Below, piece by piece: positions 10,730 to 23,793 of a stretch of DNA of 64,000 bases. The notes beneath the pieces were generated by a model. The model was not told where the DNA came from, searched no databases, and was given only the letters and a program-made list of their open reading frames with translations. Source of the DNA: Monosiga brevicollis MX1 (Eukaryota; Opisthokonta; Choanoflagellata; Craspedida; Salpingoecidae); the NCBI RefSeq assembly GCF_000002865.3, contig NW_001865044.1, positions 1,309,858 through 1,373,857 on the forward strand, read 5' to 3'. The position numbers and the translations under genes are program-made. The first letter of the stretch is position 1. Each line of letters starts with the position of its first letter.

Positions 10730-13700
10730 TTAAGCCACGGGACCGGGAGACACCTGAGGCATTTGGCTTTCATCTTCGAGGTATCGGTACTCAAACACAA
10801 ACTTGTCCCGCTTGCGCTGGCACCAAGAAGACTCGAAATCAAAGTAGAGATAGCTTCCCACCTCGCGTTCCGTGTTGATCTCGAGGGGTTTCTCATGGCG
10901 TTGAAACCAGGTTTGGAAGCGTTTGTGGTAGCGCCACGACTGGCCAAACAACAAATGCGAATGCAACGTGTGAGAGGCAATACAAAAAAAGAAAAAGAAA
11001 AAAAAAAAAAAAAAAAAAAAACCTGGGAAGCAAGGCGCGCACGGGGACACACTTGTTTCTTTAGCTCCTGTGCCGCCAAATATTGCTGGCGAGTACCCTG
11101 CTGGTAGTAGAAAATGAAGAATAACGTGTTGGTGTCCAGCTGCGAATAGATGCGAGGTCTGCAACATTGGGTCGTTTCAGCATGGATAAAATGAGCTGCA
11201 ACCAGACAGCACAGGAAATGGCGGGGGTCGCAGCGGTGGACTGACTCGTTGAAAAGAGACAGCGGCTGCGTGGGGTAGTATGGAGGCGTGGGAAAAGGGT
11301 GGCGGGGCGTGTAGGAAGCCGAAGGCTTGCCCTCGGCCGCGGACTCGGGCTTGAAACGATGTGAAACCTGCTCAGCGGCCATGCAGAACAACAAGAGGAT
11401 GTAAGCATGCGGGCAGATATACCGGGCTGGTCGCGAAGGGCGAAGGAGCTGCAAAGGGGTGAAGTTTGCAGGCACAAGGTCGAACCTCGAGCATCTTGGC
11501 CCGGGCCTGCACCGTCTAGATGTGGAGAGCAAACGACGAAACGAGGAGAGGCATCGGGCGGCGGTGCGGTGAGAGGCCCGCCTCTGTAAGCAGCGGCGGG
11601 AAAGGCATGGAGTCAGCATGAGATCAGTTGCGTACGTCAGGTAACGGGGCGGAAGTCGATGGAAAGGCAGCGGTCGCTGGGAAGTTAAAGCCGGCGTCCG
11701 GTGTGGCCTGCCAAGATCAAACGTGGTGCATCGATGCAATCAGAATCGACGTTAGGATAAATAAAAGTGATCAAATTCATCCAACACAGCAGATGGAACT
11801 GCACAAGCTAACATGGGCACAAGCGCATGCACCAAACGTACCCCAGACGATCCCCGTTGGGAAGCTCCGGATTCTGCCATGAGAGGATGGGTGCCATCCT
11901 AAACGAGAGGAATTAGGGGGCATGAGCTCGGGCCAACCATGTCAGAAGTGGCGCGCGTCCAATCTTGTTTCGGATTCAACGAACCAATAGCGATTGCGCC
12001 GCGGTGGCTGGAGATGCCACCTCTTCGTGGAGTTCGGGTAGCTGCACGAATACCAACACAGGGTTTTCATCAACGCGGGCCGACCAGAGCCAATGTGGAC
12101 AAGAGATAATGTGCCTGAAAGCGAAGTCAACTTACCGCAGCGCCCGAATAGGCGATGGAAGCGGCGGAAGGCGTCTAGAGGTTGCGTTTGAGTGGGTGAA
12201 TGAAAATAAGTGAGGCGTCGAGCGGGGGCCAAGGGCAAATTGTGGGTAGGTTGATTCAGTCTTTAGGGAAAACATATTGGCCTCAAGTGCGTCTGGTGCC
12301 TACCGAAGGCATGGAGGGCGGCGTGCTTTGGAGCGAGCGTGGGGTAAGAGGGGCCTGAGCCGTTGCTACAGTGGCTGCTGCGGCAGCCCCAGCACTCTCG
12401 GTACCCTTGGAGGCAATTTTGGCAAAATTGACGGGTTTGCCCCACTGATGGAGAGAGGAGACAAAACAAAACAAAAAAAAAAAGAGCAAACGCAACACAA
12501 GAAATCGAGCACAAGATGAGAGGAGAGCCAAGCGAGACAGTGGAGGGGAGATAGAGGACAGGTCGAACAGCAGCGAGTTGGCGATTCGGGGTCCACAGGC
12601 GAGAACGGCGAGCACGGCAGGGCAAACACGCTCGACGAGGCGGAAAACGGCTTACCTTGGAGGGTGGCGGCGAGGCCGGCGCCGGAGTTGTTGGCGTCTT
12701 GGTGGCGGCCGGCGCACTTTCAACCCGCGATACGACTGGGGAAGCAGCCGCCGCAGCCTCAGGCTCGGGTTCCAGATGCTAGTTGTCAATGAGGCAGCGC
12801 AAGAGTGAGCCTGATTGAAAGTAAAATATCTCCATCCGCACACACGACAGAGATATCATTTGCGCCAGGCTGACCGATTCAGAGGCAGCGCGACTCTTCT
12901 TGGTCTCATCCTTGGTATCCTTCTCTTTGGATTTTTCTGTTCGCGTATGTGAGAGAGGCCATCGGCAAGGGTTGGTGAGTGTTGTGGCCGCATAACAAGA
13001 GGCTGCATACGTTGCCTCGCCTCGTCGAGCGAGACTGACTCTTCTTGGTTGTTTTTTTCTTCTTCTCGTCCTTTTTCTTTTTGCTCTCGTCGTCCGAGTC
13101 TGGGCGGGCTTCATCGTCGTGACCCAGGTTGAGCGTACTCACGCCCAGTGTGGGGCCGGTAATGTCCGCCACGGCCTACATAAAGCGGGCAGGGGGAATA
13201 GGTCACAAAAGGAATGGGGAGGGTTACCAGCTGGCATGGCACAGCCGGGGCTGACGTACGCCAACAGCGCGAAGGTGCTCCTCGATGTCATCAAAGAGAT
13301 ACTCGTCTTCCACAAAGTCCGGATCCTGCGGAAATGACGACAGCCCACGGTCCAAAAACGCATCGCCGGTTCACAATCAGGGTGGAGGAGCAAATCAAGA
13401 ATTGAAACAGGAAGTGCAGGAATGACAAATTCAGGGACGGACCGTGTTGTCATTGATATGGTATTCAATGCCTTCCTTGACATCTTCAAGCTGGCTGGGC
13501 TCGAGATTGTTGTTATCAAGACCACGGATCACCATCTAAAGCAACGCGTTGCGCGCATCCGTGCAGAGTCAGGTAAGACCACCACGGGCCGTCATGGGCC
13601 ACTTCAACTGTGCCTACTCCTGCCAGCCAGCGAAATGGAAACCCTAGCTCTGACTGACCTCGATCTTTGCAACCAAGCGCTGGTGACGCTCTATCCGAGC

Positions 13701-15096
13701 TTGCAGTGCTTCGAGAACTTCTTCCGTCTGAAGAAGCAATGATACAGGAAAGACAAAGTCAGATCCAGGAGCAAGACGCACCCGTCATGCCGCATGGCCA
13801 CAGGGAGATGCCTCGGACGCAAACTGCCAGATTTGCACGATTGTCTCCGGGGGAAGTTAAGCAGGACAGGCACAGACCTTCTTTTTCCGCTTGGCATTGC
13901 TAGTCGTTTCGATTTCTGCCTCAATCATGTCGACCTGCAGTTTGATGTCTTCAATGTATCGGTTGAGATCATCTCGACAGTCCTAAACGTACCGAGGAAT
14001 CAGTGTTCATGCAAGAAGTGGCCACGAGGGGCCCAGAGGTGGGTTCACTTTTTGGGGACACTCAAAATAAGAGAAGGGGTCAAGAATTGGCGACGGGTCG
14101 GGCAATACCTGCTTCTCTTGTTCTTCAGGGTCAAGTTTTGAGCGCTTGTCCAGACCTGCGAGTGGAACTCAGATGAGTGAGTTGTGCGCAGAACGTCCCT
14201 CTGTTTGCCTGAGCGAAATTGCCAAAAGGGGGTTGGGCAGACGTGGGGTTGATGCCTTTCAAAAGCAGCCCTCTTACCCTCATTGGAGTAAGCCTTGGTC
14301 TTGGCATCTCGTTCCAAATCACGATAACGTTCCATTTGCTGAAGCAGGTAGAGGGAAGGGCGAAAGCCAGATAAGAAAAGCGCATGGTCCAAAAAGCCGC
14401 GTGTGTACGAGCGAGGGAGGGAAAGAGTTGCACGAGAGACAAACGGCCATTGTCTCAAGGCGTCAAGTGGCGAACGAGTGTGAGCTCATACGTTTTCGAT
14501 GAGCTTGCGAGTCTCGCCAAGCACTTTGGCCATGCTCTTTGCGTCGCTGCTGTTGAGCCATGATTTGATTTGCTCGCGGAATTTCTGTCCCAGCGACGCA
14601 TCAGTTAGAAACCGAGTACAGGAGTGAGACAGGCATGGCAAGCAGATTGGCACAGGAGTGGTGGCGTGGCAAGCGCAGTGGGGATTGGCATGACTGACCT
14701 GCAATTTCTTGATCTCCTTCTTGAGCTCTGCCTCAAACTTTTCCTTCTGGTTGGAATTGGTGGCAGTTTGAATCTGTTGGGGCCCTCAGGGTGGGTGCAC
14801 GAATCAGATCGGGGTGGCCACGGGTGTGATAGAGGACGACAGGCTCGGCGAAGGCAAGACCGACCTTATCGTATGTGTCCTCAAAAATCTCAGAATGCTC
14901 GGACACTTGTTTCAGCACCCTGTCGATCTCAGCTGGAGTTGGGCACAACCGATGTAACGTGAGGCGATGCGAGGCCAGGGGAGAGAAGGGGATGTGCATG
15001 GCCTTGACGCTCAAGAAGCGCCGCTCCAGTCTCGGCTGCCCATCCAGGCTCGGGGCAAAACGAGCACGTACTCTGGAGCTTGCGCTTATCGGCCAT
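10730..15096 (-). CDS. CNOT3: CCR4-NOT complex subunit 3 (NOT3/5)
   Basis: This is a subunit of the CCR4-NOT deadenylase, which shortens mRNA poly(A) tails and represses transcripts. The first exon starts MADKRKLQ and splices in phase to [20 protein letters not shown], then to [38 protein letters not shown] and [13 protein letters not shown] follow. These match the order and wording of the animal CNOT3 N-terminal coiled-coil domain. A Lys/Asp-rich and Ala/Pro-rich linker (about 13.1 to 12.3 kb) comes next. The C-terminal NOT box contains [35 protein letters not shown], and ends [12 protein letters not shown] plus a short Pro-rich tail. Start ATG is at 15096 and stop TAA at 10730-10732. At least 12 exons are visible; those of the middle linker (11.4-12.9 kb) are uncertain. 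Confidence 0.95.
10998..11021. repeat. Poly-A tract in CNOT3 intron
   Basis: A 24-base A run, read as poly-T on the coding strand, lies in the intron just upstream of the SWRYHKRF exon of the NOT box. It probably serves as an extended polypyrimidine tract. Confidence 0.8.
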
Positions 15097-15819
15097 GGTA
15101 GCGTTCAAGCATGACGGGCCCCGCCACGCAGATCAAAGGGAGATGCTAAGACCTCCTATCTCAGAACCGATGGCTGTGACCGGCCACTTGCTGCTGCTGC
15201 TCAAGCCCACAAGGAGGTACGTCGTTCACAGGGCAAGCCTGTTGTTGAGCGACACAAAAACCCGATGAGACACTAGCCCGCCCTCGTCAATCCAACTCAG
15301 ACGGAATTACAAATGCAACCCCGGTCCACCGCCAAAGAAGGCCATGATATGAAAGAACTGCGCCCCTGCCAGCCACTGATATCCCCCGGGCAGACTCGTC
15401 TACCCCGGCTGCCATTTTACGCTGCTGCGCACTCACAAGAGAGAGAGAGAGGAACAGCAACAACAGCAAAACAACATAACCGCACAAAACCGTTCTTTTG
15501 TTCTCGGTCGGACGGGTTACCAGCTGTCAGTCAGCTTCCAGAGGCTCACTACCAAATGTATTTGATGTTGGAAAGACATTTGGGGTCAAAAGTTATAGTG
15601 GAGTAACGGAAATGACCCCGAAGCAGCGAGAACGATCGTCATTTCTTCATGGATTGAGCGGAACGTGGACCGCGAGCGGGGCCCGACGTGGTGGGGTGCT
15701 TTGTCCTTTCCATCACACAGAAAGCGCAGAGGCGCAGAGGCGCAGAAAAGCGGCATTCGTTGCTAAAGTCACAACTCCAACCAAGAACAAAACATGGGGG
15801 GAGGGATGAAAAATGCTAA
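15097..15819. other. Intergenic region between CNOT3 and CASC3 homologues
   Basis: It should hold the CNOT3 promoter and the 3' end of the next gene. Short open frames exist on both strands, but none has recognisable protein sequence or credible splice structure. Confidence 0.5.
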
Positions 15820-18800
15820 TCAATCAATCTGGACAGCTCGAGAAGCCTTGTAGGGGCTGGGGATGCCGGGAACCGAGCCCTGGCCCATTGGTGGTGGGGC
15901 GACGGCGCCAGGGGAGTAGACGCCTTGCATGGCGTACGGCGCGGCCATGTACGCAGCCCCGGACATATCTGGATAGTAGACGGGGCCCATGCCATAACCA
16001 CCATTGGATGACTGCGTGTGGGCGGGCATCATGGCCGCCGATGGATAGAAAGGCTCAGCCATGCCATCCATGGGCATCATCGTCGGATAAAACGCTACAA
16101 GAAAGAGGGAAAACGAGCATGTCCAAGAAAAGGACGCAGGGACGCAAGGGCACATCGCCACAAGCCATCATTGCAAACGGCACACATGAGCACTGAAAAA
16201 CGTGCAGGACGGGCATTGTGCGACGGGCAAGCCAAGCGACAGCGTACGTGCGGCATTTGCTGTCATGTACGGCTGGTGCTCGTAGACTGCACCCTGTGTC
16301 GTGGGTACCATGCCTACACGAGCATATGGCCACACGACTGAAGAAATGAAAGGATGCCACAATACCATTTGTGCAAGGCACACCAGAATGTCAATTCTAG
16401 CCCTGACCATCTTTCTGCTGATGCACGTAATCAAGAGGGAACGCATAGCTCACCTGGGCCATAGGGGTTCTGAACCATCATCCCATAACCTTGCGCCGGC
16501 ATGTAGGATTGGGCCATGACGGCAGCAGCGGCACGTTGTTGATGGGGGGACATGCGGCGTGGCGCCGTCTGACGATGTGCCGCGGCAGCCGGCTGCACTT
16601 GGCTACGAATGTCCTGAAGGCGCTCTTGGGTCGAGGCGGCCGGAGAGGTGGCCGTTGCGGGCGCCGTCGAGGCGGCAGCCGTGCGGTTGGCCGAGAAGCG
16701 GGGCGCCGTGACCCCCGTGCTGGCAGCTGCTGCCGGTGTCACGGTCGACTGATCCCGTTCCTCTGTGCCGTCGAATTCTTGGCGAGCCGGAGCCTCGGGC
16801 GCACCCAGCTTCAGTCCCTGCAGCTGAGCCTGAGCCTGGGCCGAAAACGTAACGCTGCACATTGCCAAAAACAATCGCGATCACAACAACAACAACAACA
16901 ACACACACAGGAAATGAAAGGAAAAAAAAAAAAAAAAAAAAGGGAAACCGGTACTGAGTGAGACGGGATAATAAAAAAAGAAAGACAATACAACTTGGCC
17001 TGTTCTAAATGAGCAGGCACGACGTACGCAGGTGATTCATCTAGCTGCAAGGTCAGCTCACGCTCCAGCGCTGCTACGGGTTGTGATACTGCGTCCGCAG
17101 TGGACACTGAAGCAGGCAGTGATACAGGAGAGGGTGCTGGGAGGTGGACGGTAGCCGTGCCATCACCGCGACCCCGGCCTTGCCCACGACCTCGGCCCCG
17201 GCCCCGACCCCGGCCTCGTCGACCTGTAGCCAGAAGCGATCAAAGTGAGACCAAGCCCGAGGCAGGACCGGCCAAGAGGCTTGAGACTCGGGTGGAGACC
17301 GGGATGGACACGCGGCATGGACACGCGGCATGGACACGCGGCAAAGAGCATGTGCGCGGCACACCATACCTGTCTGTTCGCCATCGTCAGGCTCGTTGCG
17401 CTTGGGCTAGCGCGGTCACGACAAGGAACATCAGCAATTCGCACCGGCAGCAAGTTGCGTGGGGGTCGGCGCGGCACACGACGAGGGCAGACCAACCTTT
17501 TGAAGCTCCTCAAACTTGTCATGTTTCCATGCCCCTTGATCCGTATGCGAATCCCACAAGTGACGCGATTTGCGGCTCCTATCAAGATGAGACACACGGC
17601 ACGGTTAGAAAGAAGAAGACGCGTCGTCTGGGGAGGACAGACAAGCTCGGCCATCTTGATGTCCACTGTGCGTATCCATGCAGGTGCCTCTTACCCAGCA
17701 CGATCCTGCGCAGGACCATTAATTTGGCGGGACCGAAATTCGGCATCGTCCGCGTGTCCGTTTAGACGCGCATCGGGTTCCTGAGAAGATGTCTGTCCCT
17801 CGGCATCGGCATTGTCTGCACCCCGACCCCGGCCGCGGCCGCGGCCTCGACCGCGACCACGACCACGGCCTCGACCGCGTGGACTGGGAGCCAAGCGGTC
17901 ATCGTGCATATAAAAGCGACCTCGTGGCGGCATTAGCGGGTCGCGAGGCTGGTTGAGGACAACGGGATGAAAAGGGGTTAAAGGCAGCAAGATGGACAGA
18001 GGTGAGCAAGCCCAATCAAGAGCACGGACGACGTCGGTGGCATCAAGTCAGTGGGCCTACGCAGCACACCCGCGAATGCCCCTTTGCACAAGGAGCGGGC
18101 ACAAGTGGGGTTAAAACAAATAACCAACCGCATCCCGAGTCTCTTCCTTGGAGGGTTTGGGGGAGTCCAAAGAGCCCGTCGGGGCTGGCAAGACCAGCTG
18201 TGAGCCTGGGAAAAGGGCGATGAAGGGTGAGGGATGAGACAGAGCTAAAAAAAAAAAAAAGAGAAAAGAGAAAAGAAAACAGGGGCATGCTCATCCCGAG
18301 GCAAGGCATCTTACTGTTACGGGGCGAGGCGGGTGCCGCGTGCTTGTCTGTCGGTTTATCCTCAGTATCAACCTCAGCATCAGATTCAGCCTCTGCTTCA
18401 GCCTGTTCATCGCCGAGTAAACCGCGGCGCCCTAGAATGCGATCGACCGGCTATAACATTTCCAGCGCAGAGGTCAGGATAAGATGCCAGGGCATGCGCG
18501 GGCAGAAGAGGGAGGCAGCAACGTCTGCGAGTGTTTCATAACTCGGGCTCGACCATTCACCTGGTCATCCTCGTCGTCGTCATCCTCGTCGTCGTCCTCA
18601 TCGTCCTCATCCTCGTCGTCTTCATCCTCGTCGCCCGAATCGACCTCTTCGTCATCGGGCTGCTCTTCCTGTGCTGCCCGTGCTTCGTCGCTGTTGTCCG
18701 AAGTACCCGCATGACCTGGTCGGGGTCCAAGGCCCGAACGAGCAAAGAGAAGGGGCAACTCATGAGTTTACTCCGTGCTGATGGGCAACAAGAGGCTTTG

Positions 18801-19120
18801 CAGCTCAAGATAGCTGTCAGCCTCCCCCTGTCCGACGCTCTTCCCTGCCCGAGAGCCCACCAAGCCCGGGGTTCGGTCCCTTGAGCCCTCCCTTCGCTTG
18901 CTTTCGCCGCAAAACGTTGAGAGCAGCGCAACGGACGGATTAAGAACCAGAAGCGATCGCAACTTTTGGCGCTGGTATGTGCCCACTCACCGTTGAGCGC
19001 ACCGTCCTCTGTGTCCACTTTCTGCGCGCCGTCCTCAGCTACCGGCTCGGCCTTGCCGGTACCAGTACCGGCAGCGTCAGCGGCGTCGGGAGCGAGGGTC
19101 GTGGTCGTTGTTGCCGCCAT
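15820..19120 (-). CDS. CASC3: Barentsz/CASC3 (MLN51) homologue, exon junction complex core
   Basis: Barentsz is the cytoplasmic-shuttling core subunit of the exon junction complex and contacts eIF4A3 through its SELOR domain. The start is MAATTTTT at 19120. An acidic tract rich in Asp/Glu follows (about 18.55-18.69 kb), as in animal homologues. The SELOR signature is split over two exons: DPLMPPRGRFYMHDDR (about 17.9 kb) and LWDSHTDQGAWKHDKFEEL (about 17.5 kb). The splice between them was checked in phase. A long RG repeat lies between the halves. The remainder is low-complexity, with an Ala/Gln-rich part near 16.5-16.8 kb and a Met/Tyr/Pro-rich C-terminus ending SRAVQID. It lies in tandem behind CNOT3, another mRNA regulator. 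The two SELOR halves make the family call strong; exons in the middle are less certain. Confidence 0.85.
17822..17880 (-). repeat. RG-repeat coding tract inside the SELOR region
   Basis: GC-rich CGN-GGN codons encode about ten consecutive Arg-Gly pairs directly after the HDDR motif. A second, shorter RG tract is encoded near 17165-17215. Confidence 0.8.
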
Positions 19121-20084
19121 CACACACGTTTCCGCACAGAGAGAGAGAGAAAGAAAGAAAAAGAAGAAAGAAAAAAAAATGAATTCACAAGAGGTAGTGA
19201 GTCGTGTACGAAGCACTTCCAGAGGATCGTGCTCCACCTCAAAAATTGATAAGGCAAAACCCAAGGTCGAACGAGAGATGCTTCTTCACTGATGGTAGAA
19301 TGTCAGAGAAATCGACGTCCACAGGAGGAAGCGGGACACGTTTGCATCAACCGTTGTTGATTACACACAACACACCCCTCTCTCTCTCCATCTCTGAATG
19401 TGATCATGCATGTGCGTCTGTCTCTGATTTGCCTTGATTTTCCCACTAATTTCTCTGCGCTTTGTTATGAACTTTTACATCTCTCTGTTGTTTTTCTCAT
19501 GAGAACCCGTCTCTCTCTTTCTTTCTCTGTCGGCCTTGAGGCGCGAGATACGACAGCAGCTATGGCGGCAGGCTGTTGGGTCTGGGTTCGAGTTGGAACC
19601 GAGGTAAAATGGCACAGAGCGACTTGCGATGAGTGCGTATGTGTATTTGTATTTGGGATTTGCTACGTTTTGATCAGCGTCAGAGGGATCGGAAGGGATG
19701 AATTACAAGAGATAATTTCTGGCTGTCTAGCAGATGGAGGGTCAAAGGTCGACGGGCGGGGGGCGACGCGTCCTCAATGTGAAGCCAACAAAGTGCGCCA
19801 AAGCACCATTCGACTCGTCATGAAGGGTCGCAGCCACGACTTGAAACCACAAACGCAAAGATGTACACGACAAAACAACAAAGGACGGAACACGGCAGGG
19901 GAAATCAGGGGAGGCGACAAAGCACAAACGGACATGATTGTGATCCACAGACAGGTCTGCCCAGCTCGGCCACACAAACATTCATGAGCTGCCAACGGGC
20001 AAAATAATGCATTGCATCGCGCTTGAAAAGACGCCAAAGGGCGCGTAGTCAAGTTGGTGGCGGGCGGCTGGATGATGCTTGACC
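19121..20084. other. Intergenic region between CASC3 and TACC homologues
   Basis: T/C-rich sequence and a GA-rich patch (19138-19180) lie directly upstream of the CASC3 start. An open frame of about 195 codons on the plus strand lacks recognisable motifs and looks fortuitous. Confidence 0.5.
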
Positions 20085-21055
20085 TCATTGCTCGATACGC
20101 GCCAAGAGAGAGTCGCAGATTTCTTGCAGCTCCTTGTTGTCCTGCGTCTGGAGAGGCGATAACACCAGGTGCGCAGAAATGAGGTGAGGCGTCCACAGTT
20201 GCGCCTCGAATGTGAAATATGTATGCGCCGGCTCATTCGCCAGGGATGCCCGCGAAGCACAAAGCAGGCTCACGTCCAGGGCAGTACCTTGTTTTCGAGC
20301 TCGCGTTGCGTCTGCTCCAGCCGAGTCTGTGCCATGCGAACTTTGGTCTCGGCAGCAGCCAGCTCAGAACTATGCTTGCTTTCCATCTCAGAGATGTGTT
20401 GGTTCACCGAGTTGATTTGCGTGGCAATCTTGTCCGCCATGGCTTGGTGCTCCTGTTGGTCCACATCGCGCGGGGGGGGGCAAAGTCGGGATAAGAAAAA
20501 AAGAGAAAAAAACAAAACAAAACAATGAAAGAACGACGGTGCATACTTTGCGTAGCTGCTCGTTAACTTTCTGAAGTTCGGTGACCGTTTGCTTGAGCTT
20601 GCGCTCGTTTTCTTGCAGGTGCTCTGTTCATACGTGGCGCAGCACGGTGGGTCATGTCAAAGAAAAGGATAAATAAAGGTGGGGGAAGCGAGCTTGGGGT
20701 TTGGGGGTGAAGCCTTTGGGCCAAACGGACCGATATTGGTTCGGGTTCGGAGGAATCGGTCGTGCAGGGCCCGGTATGACTCATCAGCCTTGTGCAAATC
20801 TGCCTGGGCATATCGTAGTTCGGTTTCCTTGTTCTCCAGCTCTGCCTCAAGTTCCTGGCGAGGGGTGGTTAGAAACACGTCAAATGGTGAGATGGCCGTT
20901 GCGCACATCCCAGGGTGGGCCAAGCGTGATGAAGACTCGCTCTCCTGGTCGCGGCCGAGGCAAGGCTGGACAAACTTTGACACGCGATGAATTGCCGCCC
21001 TCTTCGATGGTCTGTCGGAAGCCCTTGACGAGGTCTCTACAAATTTGGGTTTTGG

Positions 21056-21145
<90 letters not shown>

Positions 21146-22480
21146 ATGCAAAGCATCAGCAAAGCGCGCGCGTCGAGTGATTTGCGATGGGAGCGTCACA
21201 CGCACTCATATGTTGCAGCAGCAGAGCTCCAGGTCTCCACCTGACCAGCCAATTGCTTATTCTCATCACGTAACTCGGATGTTTCCAGCTGCGGGGCGGA
21301 ACCACGGGTACCCGGGCGGCCCAGGAGGGGGGATGTGAACATTAGTTGGGTTGGGGCTTGATATCTTTTGAAAATCGAAATGAGGCGCTGGTTCAGAGGG
21401 GGCTGGCACGAGCATACCTGGGCCACGCGCAGTTCCTCAATCAGCTCCTCGACAGAGCGACCAGCAAATTCACTGCCGTGAAGAGGAAAAGAGGAGCAGT
21501 TGGCACATGGTGAGGGCTTTTGGCCTCGACCGAGCTGTCGAGCTCAATATTCATGCAGGAAAGCAAGGCGTTGCCCATCCACACACAAATCACGACGCGC
21601 ATTGGGCCAAGATTGACAAGGAAGGACCAGGAGCGAGCGAGCTTCATCACTCCAAGTAGCAAGAGAAAGCAGAGAAGAAGGGACAGAGACATGGACAGGG
21701 ATATGGACAGGGACATGGTGAACACGCAAGGTTCTCAAAAAAAAAGGTCGGCGTACCCAGAGGGGATGACGGCAGCCATGATGTTGGAAGGGGTGGCTTC
21801 GGCAATGGAGGGGGTTGTGGGGGCGGCTGAATGGGTTTTGAGGGTTGTGGAGAGGAAATCGGGAACGGATGGGTTGGTGGGGGTGGCTGAGTTTGTGCCG
21901 GGGCCCGACGGGAGTTGGCGGTGGTGGCGAACTGCTTCCGGGGTAGCCATGTCCAGGAGCTTGCCCGGCGGTGGCGCGCCGACGGCGGCAGCAGAGTTGG
22001 TCTTTGAGGTGGCCGGCTCGGGTGTGTTGGCGGGGCTCCTGATGTACAGTGTATGGCCAACCGTGAGTGGGTTGACGGGCTGTTAGCAATGGATCAGCTG
22101 GCTTGTGGGTGGCTGGTGGTGGTGAGGCGGGAGCGAGGGCAGGGAGGTTGATCATACGCAAAGGCGGGGTCAAATCGGCGGTAGAGGGACTGGCGAGCCA
22201 GGTCGGAGGCCGTTCCTGAGTTGCCGCCACTCAGGCGCAGGGCATCTACAAGAATGGTAGTGCAGGTGAGGTTTGATGATCAGTCCGGCGCGGGGCAGGA
22301 ACCACGGATTCTTGCTTTTGGGCTGGGAGCGCGCGGGAGGGTCGAGCCTGTACCCAGGTCAAGGTCAGCAGCTTGGGATCGGCCATTGTAGCCAGCACCG
22401 GTGCCCGTTCCAGAGGACCCAAACACCTTGCTTGGCGTTTGAAAATCGCTGTCCACAAAGCTTGAGGTCGTGGTATCCAT
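20085..22480 (-). CDS. TACC: TACC (transforming acidic coiled-coil) protein
   Basis: TACC proteins act with XMAP215 and Aurora A at centrosomes and spindle microtubules. The start MDTTTSSFVDSDFQTPSK is at 22480. The exon near 22.2 kb reads LARQSLYRRFDPAFA, which matches the RDSLYVKFDPLL signature at the head of animal TACC domains. A Pro/Thr/Ala-rich linker (about 21.76-22.08 kb) follows, as in TACC3. Coiled-coil exons come next, containing RSVEELIEELRVAQ, LRDENKQLAGQVETW and ELEAELENKETELRYAQ. The C-terminus, NKELQEICDSLLARIEQ, resembles the NEELTRICDDLISKM ending of TACC3. Stop TGA is at 20085-20087. The long acidic N-terminal region of vertebrate TACCs is missing, giving a short form like the ancestral single TACC. 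Confidence 0.88.
21056..21142. repeat. (TG)n microsatellite in a TACC intron
   Basis: About 43 consecutive TG dinucleotides. Open frames reading Cys-Val repeats through it are artefacts. Confidence 0.95.
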
Positions 22481-22735
22481 CCTGTTTGCCCTGAGGTCGG
22501 GAAGGGGAGAGAGCACGGGTGACAGGGACGGGGGATCGTCGTGAGATGCGGGTGAAAGCAACAACAACCAAACCCCGCCCCCCATTCCTTGTCACTCTTC
22601 AATCGAGACTGAAACATCTTCTACACCATTTCAGGTACTGCGGGAGCCAGCTCGCCGCCCCCCCAACCCTCCGCGACCAGCCGCTGCCTCGGTGCTACTT
22701 GCTGCCGACCTCAAAATTTTAAAATCTCATCAGAC

Positions 22736-22811
<76 letters not shown>

Positions 22812-22879
22812 AATTCAAATTTTCAGATTGAACAACAGGTGTCATTCTTTACCGTTGTATTCATGTGTTTGTCAGATCT
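22481..22879. other. Upstream region of TACC with (GA)n array, up to the gap
   Basis: The region holds the presumed TACC promoter and a nearly pure GA array at 22733-22808. Sequence is then lost in the gap. I recognise no coding exon here. Confidence 0.6.
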
Positions 22880-23711
22880 NNNNNNNNNNNNNNNNNNNNN
22901 NNNNNNNNNNNNNNNNNNNNNNNNNNNNNNNNNNNNNNNNNNNNNNNNNNNNNNNNNNNNNNNNNNNNNNNNNNNNNNNNNNNNNNNNNNNNNNNNNNNN
23001 NNNNNNNNNNNNNNNNNNNNNNNNNNNNNNNNNNNNNNNNNNNNNNNNNNNNNNNNNNNNNNNNNNNNNNNNNNNNNNNNNNNNNNNNNNNNNNNNNNNN
23101 NNNNNNNNNNNNNNNNNNNNNNNNNNNNNNNNNNNNNNNNNNNNNNNNNNNNNNNNNNNNNNNNNNNNNNNNNNNNNNNNNNNNNNNNNNNNNNNNNNNN
23201 NNNNNNNNNNNNNNNNNNNNNNNNNNNNNNNNNNNNNNNNNNNNNNNNNNNNNNNNNNNNNNNNNNNNNNNNNNNNNNNNNNNNNNNNNNNNNNNNNNNN
23301 NNNNNNNNNNNNNNNNNNNNNNNNNNNNNNNNNNNNNNNNNNNNNNNNNNNNNNNNNNNNNNNNNNNNNNNNNNNNNNNNNNNNNNNNNNNNNNNNNNNN
23401 NNNNNNNNNNNNNNNNNNNNNNNNNNNNNNNNNNNNNNNNNNNNNNNNNNNNNNNNNNNNNNNNNNNNNNNNNNNNNNNNNNNNNNNNNNNNNNNNNNNN
23501 NNNNNNNNNNNNNNNNNNNNNNNNNNNNNNNNNNNNNNNNNNNNNNNNNNNNNNNNNNNNNNNNNNNNNNNNNNNNNNNNNNNNNNNNNNNNNNNNNNNN
23601 NNNNNNNNNNNNNNNNNNNNNNNNNNNNNNNNNNNNNNNNNNNNNNNNNNNNNNNNNNNNNNNNNNNNNNNNNNNNNNNNNNNNNNNNNNNNNNNNNNNN
23701 NNNNNNNNNNN
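22880..23711. other. Assembly gap (832 N)
   Basis: Run of N. The 5' end of the following plus-strand gene may lie inside it. Confidence 0.99.
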
Positions 23712-23793
23712 CCAATGACCGCTGCTCTTTCTGCCAAGCTATGCATTGCTGCGTTACAACCTCGATTGCTCACCAGCTCATGTGAAAACTCAG

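Noticed and set aside
19400-19987. 195-codon plus-strand open frame between the CASC3 and TACC genes
   Set aside because: Starts in T/C-rich sequence, shows no domain or signal features and has no splice context. Probably untranslated DNA.
21045-21338. Cys-Val repeat 'protein', metallothionein-like at first glance
   Set aside because: Translation of a (TG)n microsatellite inside a TACC intron.
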